The notes beneath the pieces are model-generated. The model did no database searches, was not told the DNA's origin, and worked only from the letters and a program-made list of their open reading frames with translations. 64,000 nt of DNA. Origin: an uncultured Duncaniella sp. (GTDB taxonomy: Bacteria > Bacteroidota > Bacteroidia > Bacteroidales > Muribaculaceae). This document shows positions 50,472 through 59,288 of this stretch, one piece after another. The DNA is taken from positions 1 to 64,000 of the forward strand of contig CAJUCI010000010.1 of NCBI GenBank assembly GCA_910584825.1, written 5' to 3'. Positions within the stretch are counted from its first letter, which is position 1. Every line of letters begins with the position of its first letter. The position numbers and the translations under genes were made by a program.

Positions 50472-52121
50472 TTAGAAGAGGCAGAGGATGAGGGCTTGGG
50501 CGGCGACTACGCGGAGGAACATCGTGAGCGGGTAGACGGTCGAGTAGGCTACCGCGGGTGCGTCACTGCCGGTCGAGTTGTTGGCGTAGGCGAGGGCTGG
50601 GGGGTCGGTGCATCCGCCTGACACAAGTCCCATAATTGTGAGGTAGTTAATCTTATAGACTCCGCGTGCGATGAACGATACGATAATCAGAGGCACGATT
50701 GTGATGATGAAGCCCCAGATTACCCACCACATGCCAGTGGTGTTGAACACGGTCTCGGCAAATCCTTTGCCCGACGATATGCCCACCGATGCAAGGAACA
50801 GGCATATGCCTAACTCTCGCATCAGCAGCGAGGCCGACGATGAGGTGTAGGTCACGAGCTTGAGCTTGTAGCCGAATCGGCTGATGAGGATGGCCACTAC
50901 GAGAGGACCTCCGGCAAGGCCGAGCTTCATGCCGAAGCCGACGTTGATTGAGCCGACGATTATACCGAACATGATGCCCACGAAGATGGTGATGAGGTTG
51001 GGCTGGTTGAGACGCTTCATCGAGTTGCCGAGGCGTGTGGCGAGACGCTCGATGTCGTTGGGGTCGCCCACCACCACGAGACGGTCGCCCACCTGGAGGC
51101 GGAGCGAGGGTGAGGCGAGGAGGTCGACACCGGCACGGTTGACACGTGTGCAGTTGAGCGAGTAGGCGGTGTGCAGACGGAGCGAGCCGAGTGCCACGCC
51201 GTTGTATTTGCTCTGGGTCACCACGATGCGGCGCGAGAGCACTGTGCTCTGCACCTCTTCCCAGTCCATCTCAATCTCATGGCCGATTACGCCTTGAAAC
51301 TTCATCTCGTCGTTAGGGCCGAGCACGGCGATAATCTTGTCGCCCACGTGGAGCACGGTCTTGGAGGTGGGGATGATAACCTTGCCGTCGGCACCCATGA
51401 GTCGCGACACCACGAAGTCGCAGTCGAGAATCTGGTGCAGCTCATAGAGAGTCTTGCCGTCGATGAGCTTGTTGGTGACCTCAAACGACATGATGAGAGG
51501 CTTGAGCTGTGAACCCTCCATCTCGTTTTCGATGGCCTTGATTTCGTCCTCGGTGTTGATGCGGAACACCGCTTTTAATATAAGCATCGACATGATGATG
51601 CCGATTACGCCGAGCGGGTAGGCGGCGGCATAACCCATAGCCATGATGTTGATGGCCTCGGTGGTGCCTGCTGTCTGCTGGGCGGCTGCAAGACCGGGGG
51701 TGTTGGTCACGGCACCTGACATGACGCCTACGAGTGCCGAGATGTTGGTGTTGCCGTCAATGTAGAAGATGGCGAGCACGATGGCCACGTTGAGCAGAAT
51801 GATGAGCACTGCAAGACCGTTGAGCAGCACGCCGCCTTTCTTGAACGATGAGAAGAAACCCGGGCCTACCTGAATACCGATGGCGAAGATGAAGAGTATG
51901 AGGCCGAACTCGCGCACGAATTTCAGCACCTCGGGGTTCACTTCATATCCGAAGTGGCCCATGATGATGCCGACAAACAGCACGAACGTTACGCCGAGCG
52001 ATATGCCTCCAATCTTTAGCTTGCCCAGGAAGATACCCGATGCAATCACAAACGAGTACAGGACAAGCGTACTCGCAAGCTCGGTGTGACCGGGTCCGAT
52101 GAGATTAATTAACCATTCCAT
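50472..52121 (-). CDS. YidE/YbjL (AspT-type) putative transporter with two TrkA-C domains
   Basis: A 549-aa inner-membrane protein with two membrane halves of about five helices each, separated by two cytoplasmic TrkA-C-like domains (about residues 200-285 and 290-375). Motifs such as GIQVGPGFFSSFKKGGVLLN, GVMSGAVTNTPGLAAAQQ and MGLVSGGCTDPPALAYANN are typical of the aspartate:alanine exchanger/YidE family. The substrate is unknown. The repeated Thr-x-x-Pro-ala motifs in the two halves reflect an internal duplication. It converges on the galactose unit. Confidence 0.88.
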   Translation of the reverse strand: MEWLINLIGPGHTELASTLVLYSFVIASGIFLGKLKIGGISLGVTFVLFVGIIMGHFGYEVNPEVLKFVREFGLILFIFAIGIQVGPGFFSSFKKGGVLLNGLAVLIILLNVAIVLAIFYIDGNTNISALVGVMSGAVTNTPGLAAAQQTAGTTEAINIMAMGYAAAYPLGVIGIIMSMLILKAVFRINTEDEIKAIENEMEGSQLKPLIMSFEVTNKLIDGKTLYELHQILDCDFVVSRLMGADGKVIIPTSKTVLHVGDKIIAVLGPNDEMKFQGVIGHEIEMDWEEVQSTVLSRRIVVTQSKYNGVALGSLRLHTAYSLNCTRVNRAGVDLLASPSLRLQVGDRLVVVGDPNDIERLATRLGNSMKRLNQPNLITIFVGIMFGIIVGSINVGFGMKLGLAGGPLVVAILISRFGYKLKLVTYTSSSASLLMRELGICLFLASVGISSGKGFAETVFNTTGMWWVIWGFIITIVPLIIVSFIARGVYKINYLTIMGLVSGGCTDPPALAYANNSTGSDAPAVAYSTVYPLTMFLRVVAAQALILCLF

Positions 52122-52365
52122 GCGTTACTTTGTATCAATCTTTTTTACTGTTATTTACGGTGATGGAAAAGCGAGGTTGAGAAATATGGTGATTTTTCGG
52201 AGTGCAAAGGTACGACTATTTTCCCTAAATAAAGAATTATTTCTTTAATAAATATTAGGATTTGTTTTAAAAACGTCAGAATGTAAAAAAAATAATGGTC
52301 AATCCTGATACATTATAGGAAATTTTACTAATTTTGTGCATTAAATCGCATTTTCACAAAGAATC
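52122..52365. other. Divergent intergenic region, YidE-type gene and ilvE
   Basis: An AT-rich 244-base gap between divergent genes. Apart from the ilvE -7 motif at 52329-52336, no repeat, RNA gene or clear attenuator is seen. There is no obvious Leu/Ile/Val-rich leader peptide. Confidence 0.5.
52329..52336 (+). promoter_or_regulatory. Candidate -7 box for ilvE
   Basis: TAATTTTG fits TAnnTTTG, 29 bases before the ilvE ATG. Confidence 0.5.
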
Positions 52366-53388
52366 ATGGATAAAGAGTTAGACTGGGGTAACCTGTCATT
52401 TGGCTACATCCCAACAGATTACAACGTACGTTGCTATTACAAGGACGGTAAGTGGGGCGACATCGAGGTCTCACAAAGCGAGGAGGTGAGCCTCCACATC
52501 GCTTCGACCTGCCTCCACTACGGTCAGGAGATATTCGAGGGCCTCAAGGCCTTCCGCGGCAAGGACGGCAAAATCCGCATCTTCCGTCTCGAGGAGAATG
52601 CCCGCCGTCTGCGCGAGTCGGCCAAGGGCATACTTATGGAGCCTCTGCCTGAGGAGCTTTTCAAGGAGATGGTCATCAAGGTGGTCAAGCTCAACGAGCG
52701 TTTCGTGCCCCCCTACGGCTCGGGCGCATCGCTTTACATCCGTCCCCTCGAAATCGGTATCTCGGCCCAGGTTGGCGTCAAGCCCGCGAGCGAATACCTG
52801 TTCATGATTCTCGTGACCCCCGTAGGCCCGTATTTCAAGACAGGCTTCAAGCCCACCAACATCTGCATCATGCGTCAGTATGACCGCGTTGCCCCCAACG
52901 GCACCGGCCTCTGGAAGGTGGGTGGCAACTATGCCGCATCGCTCACCGCCGGCGAGCATGCCCATGAGCTGGGCTACTCGGCTGTGCTCTATCTCGACCC
53001 CAAGGAGAAGAAGTATCTCGACGAGTGCGGTCCGGCCAACTTCATGGCCATCAAGGACGGCGTGTATATCACACCCGCATCCAACTCAATCCTCCCCTCG
53101 ATTACCAACAAGAGCCTCATGCAGCTTGCCGAGGATATGGGCATCAAGGTGGAGCGTCGCCACATCACTGTCGACGAACTCGAGACCCTCGACGAGGCAG
53201 CAGCCGTGGGCACAGCCGCAGTGGCATCGCCCGTAGGCGAGATTGACGACCTCGACACCGGCAAGAAATACATCATCTCTAAGAACGGCGAGCCCGGCCC
53301 CATCACCACCCGCCTTTACGAGACCCTCAACGCCATACGTCTCGGCGAGATGGAGGACAAGCACGGATGGTGTACCATCGTTGAGTAA
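52366..53388 (+). CDS. ilvE: Branched-chain amino acid aminotransferase
   Basis: PLP enzyme for the last step of Ile, Val and Leu synthesis and the first step of their breakdown. Fold-type IV blocks include YGQEIFEGLKAFRGKDGKIR, GSGASLYIRPLEIGI, the PLP-lysine region GLWKVGGNYAASL and DECGPANFMAIKDGVYITP. The 340-aa length matches the longer BCAT form. An HD-domain gene starts 12 bases later, so they may share a transcript. Confidence 0.96.
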   Translation: MDKELDWGNLSFGYIPTDYNVRCYYKDGKWGDIEVSQSEEVSLHIASTCLHYGQEIFEGLKAFRGKDGKIRIFRLEENARRLRESAKGILMEPLPEELFKEMVIKVVKLNERFVPPYGSGASLYIRPLEIGISAQVGVKPASEYLFMILVTPVGPYFKTGFKPTNICIMRQYDRVAPNGTGLWKVGGNYAASLTAGEHAHELGYSAVLYLDPKEKKYLDECGPANFMAIKDGVYITPASNSILPSITNKSLMQLAEDMGIKVERRHITVDELETLDEAAAVGTAAVASPVGEIDDLDTGKKYIISKNGEPGPITTRLYETLNAIRLGEMEDKHGWCTIVE

Positions 53389-53400
53389 CAGCGCGTTATT

Positions 53401-53955
53401 GTGACATATAACGAAATCATTGACAAATATTACCCGCCGGGCACTCCCCGGCGGGTAATCTATATGCGTCATTGCGAGGCGGTGGCGTCACTGGCCGTCG
53501 ACATCGCCGAGGCCAAGGGGCTCGACCTGCCGCGTGAGATGGTCTATGAGGCGGCGATGCTCCATGACATAGGCATATTCATGACCTCGGCACGCGACAT
53601 CGGATGTGAGGGGGACTCACCTTATATAATGCACGGTGTGCTTGGCGGACGTCTGCTGCGCTCCGAGGTGATGCCCGAGGAGTATGCCCGTGTGGCCGAG
53701 CGTCACACCGGGGCGGGAATAACGGCCGAGGATATCGAGCGTCAGCATCTGCCATTGCCTCAGGGCGACTATATGCCTGAGACACAGCTCGAACGACTCG
53801 TGTGCTATGCCGACAAGTTCTACTCCAAGAGCGGCGACATGAGGCGCAAGCCGCTTGACCGCGTCATCGCATCGATGGAGCGTATTTCGCCCGAGACCCT
53901 CTGCCGCTTCATGCGTCTGCATGATGAGCTGGGCTGTGACGTCACTCGTATCTGA
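53401..53955 (+). CDS. HD-domain protein (putative phosphohydrolase)
   Basis: A 184-aa predicted metal-dependent phosphohydrolase. The HD pair is in YEAAMLHDIGIFMTSA, with an upstream His (MRHCEAVASLAVDIA), a downstream His (AERHTGAGI) and a late Asp (CYADKFYSKSGDMRRKP), the usual HxHD-D spread. The GTG start at 53401 is preferred because the N terminus (EIIDKYYP) fits homologues as I recall them; an ATG at 53464 would remove it. A strong GC hairpin lies within codons 10-20. Substrate unknown. It overlaps the end of the convergent permease gene by 14 bases. Confidence 0.85.
   Translation: MTYNEIIDKYYPPGTPRRVIYMRHCEAVASLAVDIAEAKGLDLPREMVYEAAMLHDIGIFMTSARDIGCEGDSPYIMHGVLGGRLLRSEVMPEEYARVAERHTGAGITAEDIERQHLPLPQGDYMPETQLERLVCYADKFYSKSGDMRRKPLDRVIASMERISPETLCRFMRLHDELGCDVTRI
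53430..53458. other. Perfect 12-bp hairpin inside the HD-domain gene
   Basis: TTACCCGCCGGG (53430-53441) and CCCGGCGGGTAA (53447-53458) pair around a 5-base loop. There is no T-run after it. It starts 29 bases after the GTG start codon and could slow translation initiation or attenuate read-through from ilvE. Confidence 0.6.
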
Positions 53956-55159
53956 TGGCCTCGATAGGGTCGAGGTTGGATGCCTTTTGGGCCGGATACC
54001 ATCCGAAGAAAATGCCGGTGACCGTACATACCGCAAACGACAGCACCACGGAATAGAGCTGGATATACACCGGCCAGTTGGCTATCACGTTTACCAGCCA
54101 TGAGGCTAAGATGCCGAGGATGATGCCGATTATACCGCCTGTCACACTGATGATTACGGCCTCGATGAGAAACTGCGACAGTATGTCAATGCCACGTGCG
54201 CCGATTGACATGCGCAGACCAATCTCGCGGGTGCGTTCGGTCACCGATACATACATGATATTCATGATGCCGATGCCTCCGACGAGCAGCGATATGCCCG
54301 CGATGCAGGCAAGCAGGACGGTCATCATGTCGGATGTGGAGTTCATCATCTCGCTCAGCTCCTGCTGAGAGCGTATCTCGAAATTGTTCTCGGCGTCCTC
54401 TTTCAGCTTGTGCTGTGAGCGGAGCACTTCGGTAATCCGTTCTATGGTCTCCTCGGTCTGCTCCTCATCTACCGCGCTTGCGAAAATTCCCTGCAGATAG
54501 TCTACGGCGAGTACACGCTTCATCACGGTGGTGTAGGGGGCAAGCACCATGTCGTCCTGGTCCTGACCCATCGAGTTGGTGCCCTTTGACTCCAGCACGC
54601 CTATGACGGTGAGCGGGATTTTGCCGAAGCGCACCACACGGCCTACGGGGTCTTCACCGTTGGGAAAGAGATTGTCCACCACAGTCTTGCCGAGGATGCA
54701 CACCTTGGCCGCCGACTTGATGTCCTGGTCGGTAAACAGTGTGCCCTCCTTCACCTTGAGTTTGCGTATCTCCAGATAGTCGGGCGTGATGCCGTAAATC
54801 GTTGACGGATAGTTATTGTTGCCGTTGACAAACTGGCCGCCCGAGTTGACCGACGGCGATATCGCCGCGATGCCGGGCAGAGCTTTCAGAGCCTCATAGT
54901 CGGCAACCTCGAGTGTCTGCATGTCGTCGGCACTCTGACGCGCGCCTCCGCGCTGCATGTTGCCGGGGTGAATCATTATCATGTTGGAGCCCATCTCGGA
55001 AATTTGGGCCTTGATGCTGTTTTTCGAGCCTTGGCCTATGGCGAGCATGGTGATGACCGATGCCACGCCTATGATGATGCCGAGCATGGTCAGGAAGCAT
55101 CGCAGCTTGTTGTTGTTCAACGCCTTGAGGGCGATTTTAAGCAGATTGGCTAACTTCAT
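53942..55159 (-). CDS. MacB-like ABC transporter permease
   Basis: Membrane subunit of a tripartite export pump, 405 aa. An N-terminal helix (FLTMLGIIIGVASVITMLAI) precedes the large periplasmic MacB_PCD domain (about 45-240), then three C-terminal helices of the FtsX fold (MMTVLLACIAGISLLVGGIG onward; last near VVLSFAVCTVTGIFFGWYPA) ending ASNLDPIEAIRYE, a typical MacB C terminus. The ATPase is encoded separately, 4 bases upstream in the operon, so this is a split MacB. Substrate could be an antibiotic, lipid or peptide. Confidence 0.92.
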   Translation of the reverse strand: MKLANLLKIALKALNNNKLRCFLTMLGIIIGVASVITMLAIGQGSKNSIKAQISEMGSNMIMIHPGNMQRGGARQSADDMQTLEVADYEALKALPGIAAISPSVNSGGQFVNGNNNYPSTIYGITPDYLEIRKLKVKEGTLFTDQDIKSAAKVCILGKTVVDNLFPNGEDPVGRVVRFGKIPLTVIGVLESKGTNSMGQDQDDMVLAPYTTVMKRVLAVDYLQGIFASAVDEEQTEETIERITEVLRSQHKLKEDAENNFEIRSQQELSEMMNSTSDMMTVLLACIAGISLLVGGIGIMNIMYVSVTERTREIGLRMSIGARGIDILSQFLIEAVIISVTGGIIGIILGILASWLVNVIANWPVYIQLYSVVLSFAVCTVTGIFFGWYPAQKASNLDPIEAIRYE

Positions 55160-55163
55160 GTTA

Positions 55164-55913
55164 TCAGTCGTTGTCGGTTGGAAGTGATTCGTAAGCCTCG
55201 CGGGCCGATGCCGGGGCGGGGTTGCAGGTGTCAGACACCACCTTGCCGTCGCGGAGCACGATGTTGCGCGACGAGTAGAGCGCGAGGTCGGGATTGTGGG
55301 TCACGAAGATGATGGTGCGTCCGCGCCTGTGCAGTTCCTGAAAGAGCATGAGGATGCTGAACGATGTGCGCGTGTCAAGGTTGCCGGTGGCCTCGTCGGC
55401 GAGTATTATCACCGGGTCGTTGACCAGAGCGCGGGCTATGGCTACACGCTGCTGCTGTCCGCCCGACATCTGGTTGCTCTTGTGGTAAAGCCTGTTGTGC
55501 AGGCCCACGGCCTCGAGTGCCTTCACAGCCTTCTCGCGGCGCACTTTGGCCGAGACCTCGGGATTGTAGAGCAATGGCAGCTCCACATTCTCGATGGCCG
55601 TGGTCTTGGACAGGAGGTTATAGTTCTGAAACACGAATCCTATCTTGCGGTTGCGTGTCACGGCCCTGCGGTTTTTGCTCATCGACTGCACCGACACACC
55701 GTCAAGGGTGTATTCGCCCGAGGTGGGGGTGTCGAGACAGCCGAGCAGGTTGAGCAGAGTGGATTTGCCCGAGCCTGATGTGCCCATGATGGTGACAAAC
55801 TCCCCCTCGTGAATCGTGAACGACACGCCGCGCAGAGCCTTGACCTTCTCGTCGCCCACCATGAACTCACGGCGCAGGTCCTCGGCACGTATTATTTCCT
55901 TTTTATCGGACAT
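55164..55913 (-). CDS. MacB/LolD-like ABC transporter ATP-binding protein
   Basis: ATPase subunit of the same pump, 249 aa. Walker A GTSGSGKS (residues 44-51), signature [15 protein letters not shown], Walker [14 protein letters not shown], and the H-loop VTHNPDLA are complete. It is most similar in layout to the MacB/LolD ATPase class. It lies 8 bases after the adaptor gene and 4 before the permease. Confidence 0.94.
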   Translation of the reverse strand: MSDKKEIIRAEDLRREFMVGDEKVKALRGVSFTIHEGEFVTIMGTSGSGKSTLLNLLGCLDTPTSGEYTLDGVSVQSMSKNRRAVTRNRKIGFVFQNYNLLSKTTAIENVELPLLYNPEVSAKVRREKAVKALEAVGLHNRLYHKSNQMSGGQQQRVAIARALVNDPVIILADEATGNLDTRTSFSILMLFQELHRRGRTIIFVTHNPDLALYSSRNIVLRDGKVVSDTCNPAPASAREAYESLPTDND

Positions 55914-55921
55914 GGCTGTGG

Positions 55922-57094
55922 CTATTTTTTGTTCTTTTTACGTCCCGGAGGTTGCGGGGCAAAGGGGCTGCGCTGGGCTTCGGGCTGCTCTTTGCCCTCG
56001 GTCATGCTGTATCCTGTCGCTACAGTGGCATCGTCTTTTATGCCGCTGATTATCTGGGTTTTCAGCCCATTGCTGACACCTGTCTTCACCACTGTGGGCA
56101 CGAGCGAGTTGCCCTCTACCACCCATACGCATTTTTCGTCCTTGGCGAGCGTGGATGCGTCTATCGAGCCTTTGGGCTGCGGCAGTGTGTCTTCGCCGTC
56201 GGTCGCTTCGGGAGTGAATTTGAAAGCTTGGGTGGGCAGGAGCAGAAGGTCGCGGTCGCGGATAACGTAGATGGTAAGATTGGCCGTGAGTCCGGGTATG
56301 AGCTTGTGCTCGGGGTTGGCGACAGCCACCACAACTTCATATGTCACAACGTTGCTCTCGGTGGTGGGGTTGAGACGCACCTGAGTGACCTTGCCTTCAA
56401 ACGTGTCTTCGGGATAAGCGTCTACCGAGAATGTCACATCCTGACCCACCTTTACGCGGCCTATGTCGGCCTCGTCGACATTGCCTATCACCTGCATGTT
56501 GTCAAGGTCGGCTATGGTGTAGAGGTTGGCGACGTTCATGTTTGATACGACAGTCTGACCTACCTCTACCTCGCGTGAGATTACGATGCCGTCAATCGGG
56601 GAATAAATCTCGGCATAGTTGAGGTTTTTGGCCGCACGCACGCGGTCGGCCTTGGCCTTGTCATAGGCGGTTTTCGACACCTCAAGCTCCTTTTGCGACG
56701 TCTGAAATTCATAGTCGCTTATAAGTTGCTTGTCATGCAGGGCCTTGTCGCGGTTGTAGTTGGTGAGGTTGTACTCATATGTCACACGGGCTGACTCCAC
56801 GTTGGCCTCGGCACTGCGCAGGTCGCTTTCGAGCATTGTCTTCTCGATTTCGGCAATCAGCTGCCCCTTTGTGACCTCCGAGTTGTAGTCGACATAGAGT
56901 TTATCAATGATGCCGGTAACCTGTGTGCCGACATCGACCTGTGTCACCGATTCGACTTCGCCGGTGGCTGTGACGGTCTCGGTCAGCTCGCCGCGTTCGG
57001 CCTTGACGGTCTCGAGTCGCACGGTTGCCTCCTTATGACAGGCGCACATCATGAGCGCGAGAGGCAGGACGAGATATAGTCTCTTGATATTCAT
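55922..57094 (-). CDS. Periplasmic adaptor protein, MacA/RND type
   Basis: Membrane-fusion protein that links the ABC permease to the TolC channel. A lipoprotein-like N terminus (LVLPLALMMCACHKE) is followed by a lipoyl-type half-motif (TATGEVESVTQVDVGTQVTG), a coiled-coil hairpin (about 75-140), the second lipoyl half (AEIYSPIDGIVISREVEVGQ) and beta-barrel and membrane-proximal domains. The C-terminal tail is Pro/Lys-rich. 390 aa. Located between the TolC-type gene and the ATPase in one operon. Confidence 0.92.
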   Translation of the reverse strand: MNIKRLYLVLPLALMMCACHKEATVRLETVKAERGELTETVTATGEVESVTQVDVGTQVTGIIDKLYVDYNSEVTKGQLIAEIEKTMLESDLRSAEANVESARVTYEYNLTNYNRDKALHDKQLISDYEFQTSQKELEVSKTAYDKAKADRVRAAKNLNYAEIYSPIDGIVISREVEVGQTVVSNMNVANLYTIADLDNMQVIGNVDEADIGRVKVGQDVTFSVDAYPEDTFEGKVTQVRLNPTTESNVVTYEVVVAVANPEHKLIPGLTANLTIYVIRDRDLLLLPTQAFKFTPEATDGEDTLPQPKGSIDASTLAKDEKCVWVVEGNSLVPTVVKTGVSNGLKTQIISGIKDDATVATGYSMTEGKEQPEAQRSPFAPQPPGRKKNKK

Positions 57095-57140
57095 TATTAA
57101 TGTGATTTGTGGATTATTGTCAGAATGTTGTAGTTGTTTG

Positions 57141-58439
57141 TCAGAGTGTTACGGTCGCTGTGCGATAGAATTCTATCATCTTGTGGCCGAGCATGGCCAT
57201 GTATTTGGCCTGAAGGAGCGAGTGACGAGCCTCGACAAGATTGTTGTGGGCTGTCATCAGTTCGACAGTGTTCACAAGGCCGAGGCTGAACTGCTCGTTG
57301 GTGAGTTCGCTCGTGAGCTGTGCCGATGCGAGCTGCTGGGTCGCGGCTTCAAATCGGGCTTGAGATGAGCGGGTGTCGATATACCAGTTTTCGACTGTCT
57401 GCGCCAGTTCGGTCTGACGCAGGTCTATGTCGAGCTGTGCATCCATCTTCTGCACCTTGGCTCTTGCCACAGCTGACTTGGTCTTTTTGTTGTCAAAGAT
57501 GGGCACGGCTATGGTCAGGCCGATGGTTTCGTTCCAGTTCTGCTTGATGCCGGGGCCGAATGATATGCCGGGAGCCATGTAGCCGGTGCCGATGCCGGTG
57601 TTGAGCGAAATGCGTGGACGGCCCGAAGCCTTGGCAATGGCTATATCGAGGTCCGACCCTTCAATCTCCATCTCCAGTCCGCGCAGTTGCAGGTCGGTGA
57701 GTTGGGCCAGGCGGTAGCTCTCGTCGATGGCCGGAAGCGAGGCGAGCACCTGCTCGGCTGTCCATTCCACATCCTCAAGCTGTATGTCGGAGTCTATGCC
57801 GAGTTCGAGGAGCTTTTTCAGTTCCATTCGGCGTGTGTCGTATGTGCCGCGGGCATTCACCACACCATACTTGTCCTGCTCATACTGGGCTTGGAGCTGT
57901 GCGTAGTCGACACGCGAGAGTCTGCCGGCTTCCATGAGCGCACGTGCGCGTTCGGCCTGGGCTTGGCTCAGATTGGCGGCCTCCTCATAGATGCCTATGG
58001 CCTCGCGGGCATACAGAATGTTGATATACACCTGCAGAAGGTCGGTCTCAAGGGTGCGCATTATATTGTCTGTGTTGAGCTTGTCAATATGCGTCTGAAG
58101 CTCGTTGCGCTTGATGGTGTTCTCGCGCTGTCCGCCGTTCCATACGGTCCAACCGGCATTGAGTCCGTATGAGCTGCTATAGGTATTCTTGTCCCCTTTG
58201 CCCCAGGGGTAGTTGGTCAGTCCCTGCGACGTGGCGAAGTCGAGCGTTGGTTGCCACTGCGCCTTGGCCTCGTCGAGATTGTAGGCCGAGGTCTCCTCGT
58301 TGAGCCTTGATTTGCGGAGTGAGATGTTGTGTTCGCGCGCATAGTCGACACAGTCACTGTAGCTCCATGTCGAAGTCTCGGCCATGAGGGTCGGGATTGC
58401 GGCGGCTATAAGAGTGGTTGTGATAATCAGATGTCTCAT
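57141..58439 (-). CDS. TolC-family outer membrane channel
   Basis: Outer membrane efflux protein of 432 aa. Signal peptide through residue 20 (ending PTLMAETS). Two similar halves of long helices follow, with YINILYAREAIGIYEEAANL and YIDTRSSQARFEAATQQLAS, and the start SYSDCVDYAREHNISLRKSR is typical of the family. First export gene of the operon after the two-component genes; a terminator-like hairpin separates it from the response regulator. Confidence 0.92.
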   Translation of the reverse strand: MRHLIITTTLIAAAIPTLMAETSTWSYSDCVDYAREHNISLRKSRLNEETSAYNLDEAKAQWQPTLDFATSQGLTNYPWGKGDKNTYSSSYGLNAGWTVWNGGQRENTIKRNELQTHIDKLNTDNIMRTLETDLLQVYINILYAREAIGIYEEAANLSQAQAERARALMEAGRLSRVDYAQLQAQYEQDKYGVVNARGTYDTRRMELKKLLELGIDSDIQLEDVEWTAEQVLASLPAIDESYRLAQLTDLQLRGLEMEIEGSDLDIAIAKASGRPRISLNTGIGTGYMAPGISFGPGIKQNWNETIGLTIAVPIFDNKKTKSAVARAKVQKMDAQLDIDLRQTELAQTVENWYIDTRSSQARFEAATQQLASAQLTSELTNEQFSLGLVNTVELMTAHNNLVEARHSLLQAKYMAMLGHKMIEFYRTATVTL

Positions 58440-58483
58440 AACGTGTGTAATGTTGCGGTGAGAATTTCACTGCAATATTACAT

Positions 58484-58527
58484 AAAAGATGTGGCCGCGG
58501 TGAAATCTATTCAACCAACGGCCACAT
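58484..58527 (-). terminator. Hairpin between the response regulator and the TolC-type gene
   Basis: On the minus strand a 9-bp stem (58519-58527 with 58489-58497, ATGTGGCCG and complement) is followed by CTTTTATG. It may partly end the regulatory transcript before the pump genes. Confidence 0.5.
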
Positions 58528-58547
58528 ATGTCCAATGAATCCGATTG

Positions 58548-59288
58548 CTACTTCTTGTTTGCTCCGCCGATGCCCCGGGCTGTGAGATAGTCCTGCAGTG
58601 CAGTCTTATAGCTGTCACCTACGGGGAGCCATGTGTCAGCGTCCATCACTACTCGGGCGCGCTCAATGTGCGTCACATGGTTCATGTTCACTATGTATGA
58701 GCGGTGAATCTGCAGGAATGACGGCGACAGCCGCTCGCGCACCGATGCGAATGAACTGAGGGTGAGCAGAGGGGTGGCGTTGCCTTCGACGAATATCTGC
58801 AGATACTCCCCATAGCCCTTGATATAGCGGATGTCGGCAAGATTGACGCGCACGTATCGGTAATCCACCTTTATGAATATCGAGTCGGGTGGGGTAGTCG
58901 TGTCGCGCACGGCTGTGTCGGCATGGATAGCCATGTGACGCTCAAGCACCTTGTTGGCCGCACGCTGGAAGTCGGCAAAGCTGTAGGGCTTGAGCAGATA
59001 GTCGACAGCCGAATGCCTGTAGCTTTCGACCGCGTATTCCGAATAGGCTGTGATGAACACTATGAGCGGCGGACGGGTGAGCGAGCTGACCATGTCAAGA
59101 CCGTTCATGTCGGGCATATTTATGTCGGTGAATATCACGTCGATGTCATTTCCGGCCAAAGCCTCAAGTGCATCTACACCGCCGGGATAGGCTCCTGCGA
59201 GTTCAAGAAACGGTGTCTTCCCGACATAGCTCTTCATCTTCTCGAGAGCTATCGGCTCGTCATCTATTATCAGGGTCTTCAGTTTCAT
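58548..59288 (-). CDS. LytTR-type response regulator
   Basis: A 246-aa two-component regulator. The start at 59288 (MKLKTLIIDDEPIAL) is used; upstream frame is inside the kinase gene. The receiver has acidic Asp9/Asp10, phospho-acceptor Asp55 (FTDINMPD), and the Lys of YLLKPYS. A LytTR DNA-binding domain follows (about 140-240: FIKVDYRYVRVNLADIRYIK, FLQIHRSYIVNMNHV). It overlaps the kinase gene by 29 bases and precedes the MacAB-TolC-type genes, the likely target. Confidence 0.94.
   Translation of the reverse strand: MKLKTLIIDDEPIALEKMKSYVGKTPFLELAGAYPGGVDALEALAGNDIDVIFTDINMPDMNGLDMVSSLTRPPLIVFITAYSEYAVESYRHSAVDYLLKPYSFADFQRAANKVLERHMAIHADTAVRDTTTPPDSIFIKVDYRYVRVNLADIRYIKGYGEYLQIFVEGNATPLLTLSSFASVRERLSPSFLQIHRSYIVNMNHVTHIERARVVMDADTWLPVGDSYKTALQDYLTARGIGGANKK

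Noticed and set aside
53464..53955. ATG 53464 as the start of the HD-domain gene
   Set aside because: It would remove EIIDKYYP and the first conserved His region context; the GTG at 53401 gives a better family N terminus. Kept only as an alternative.
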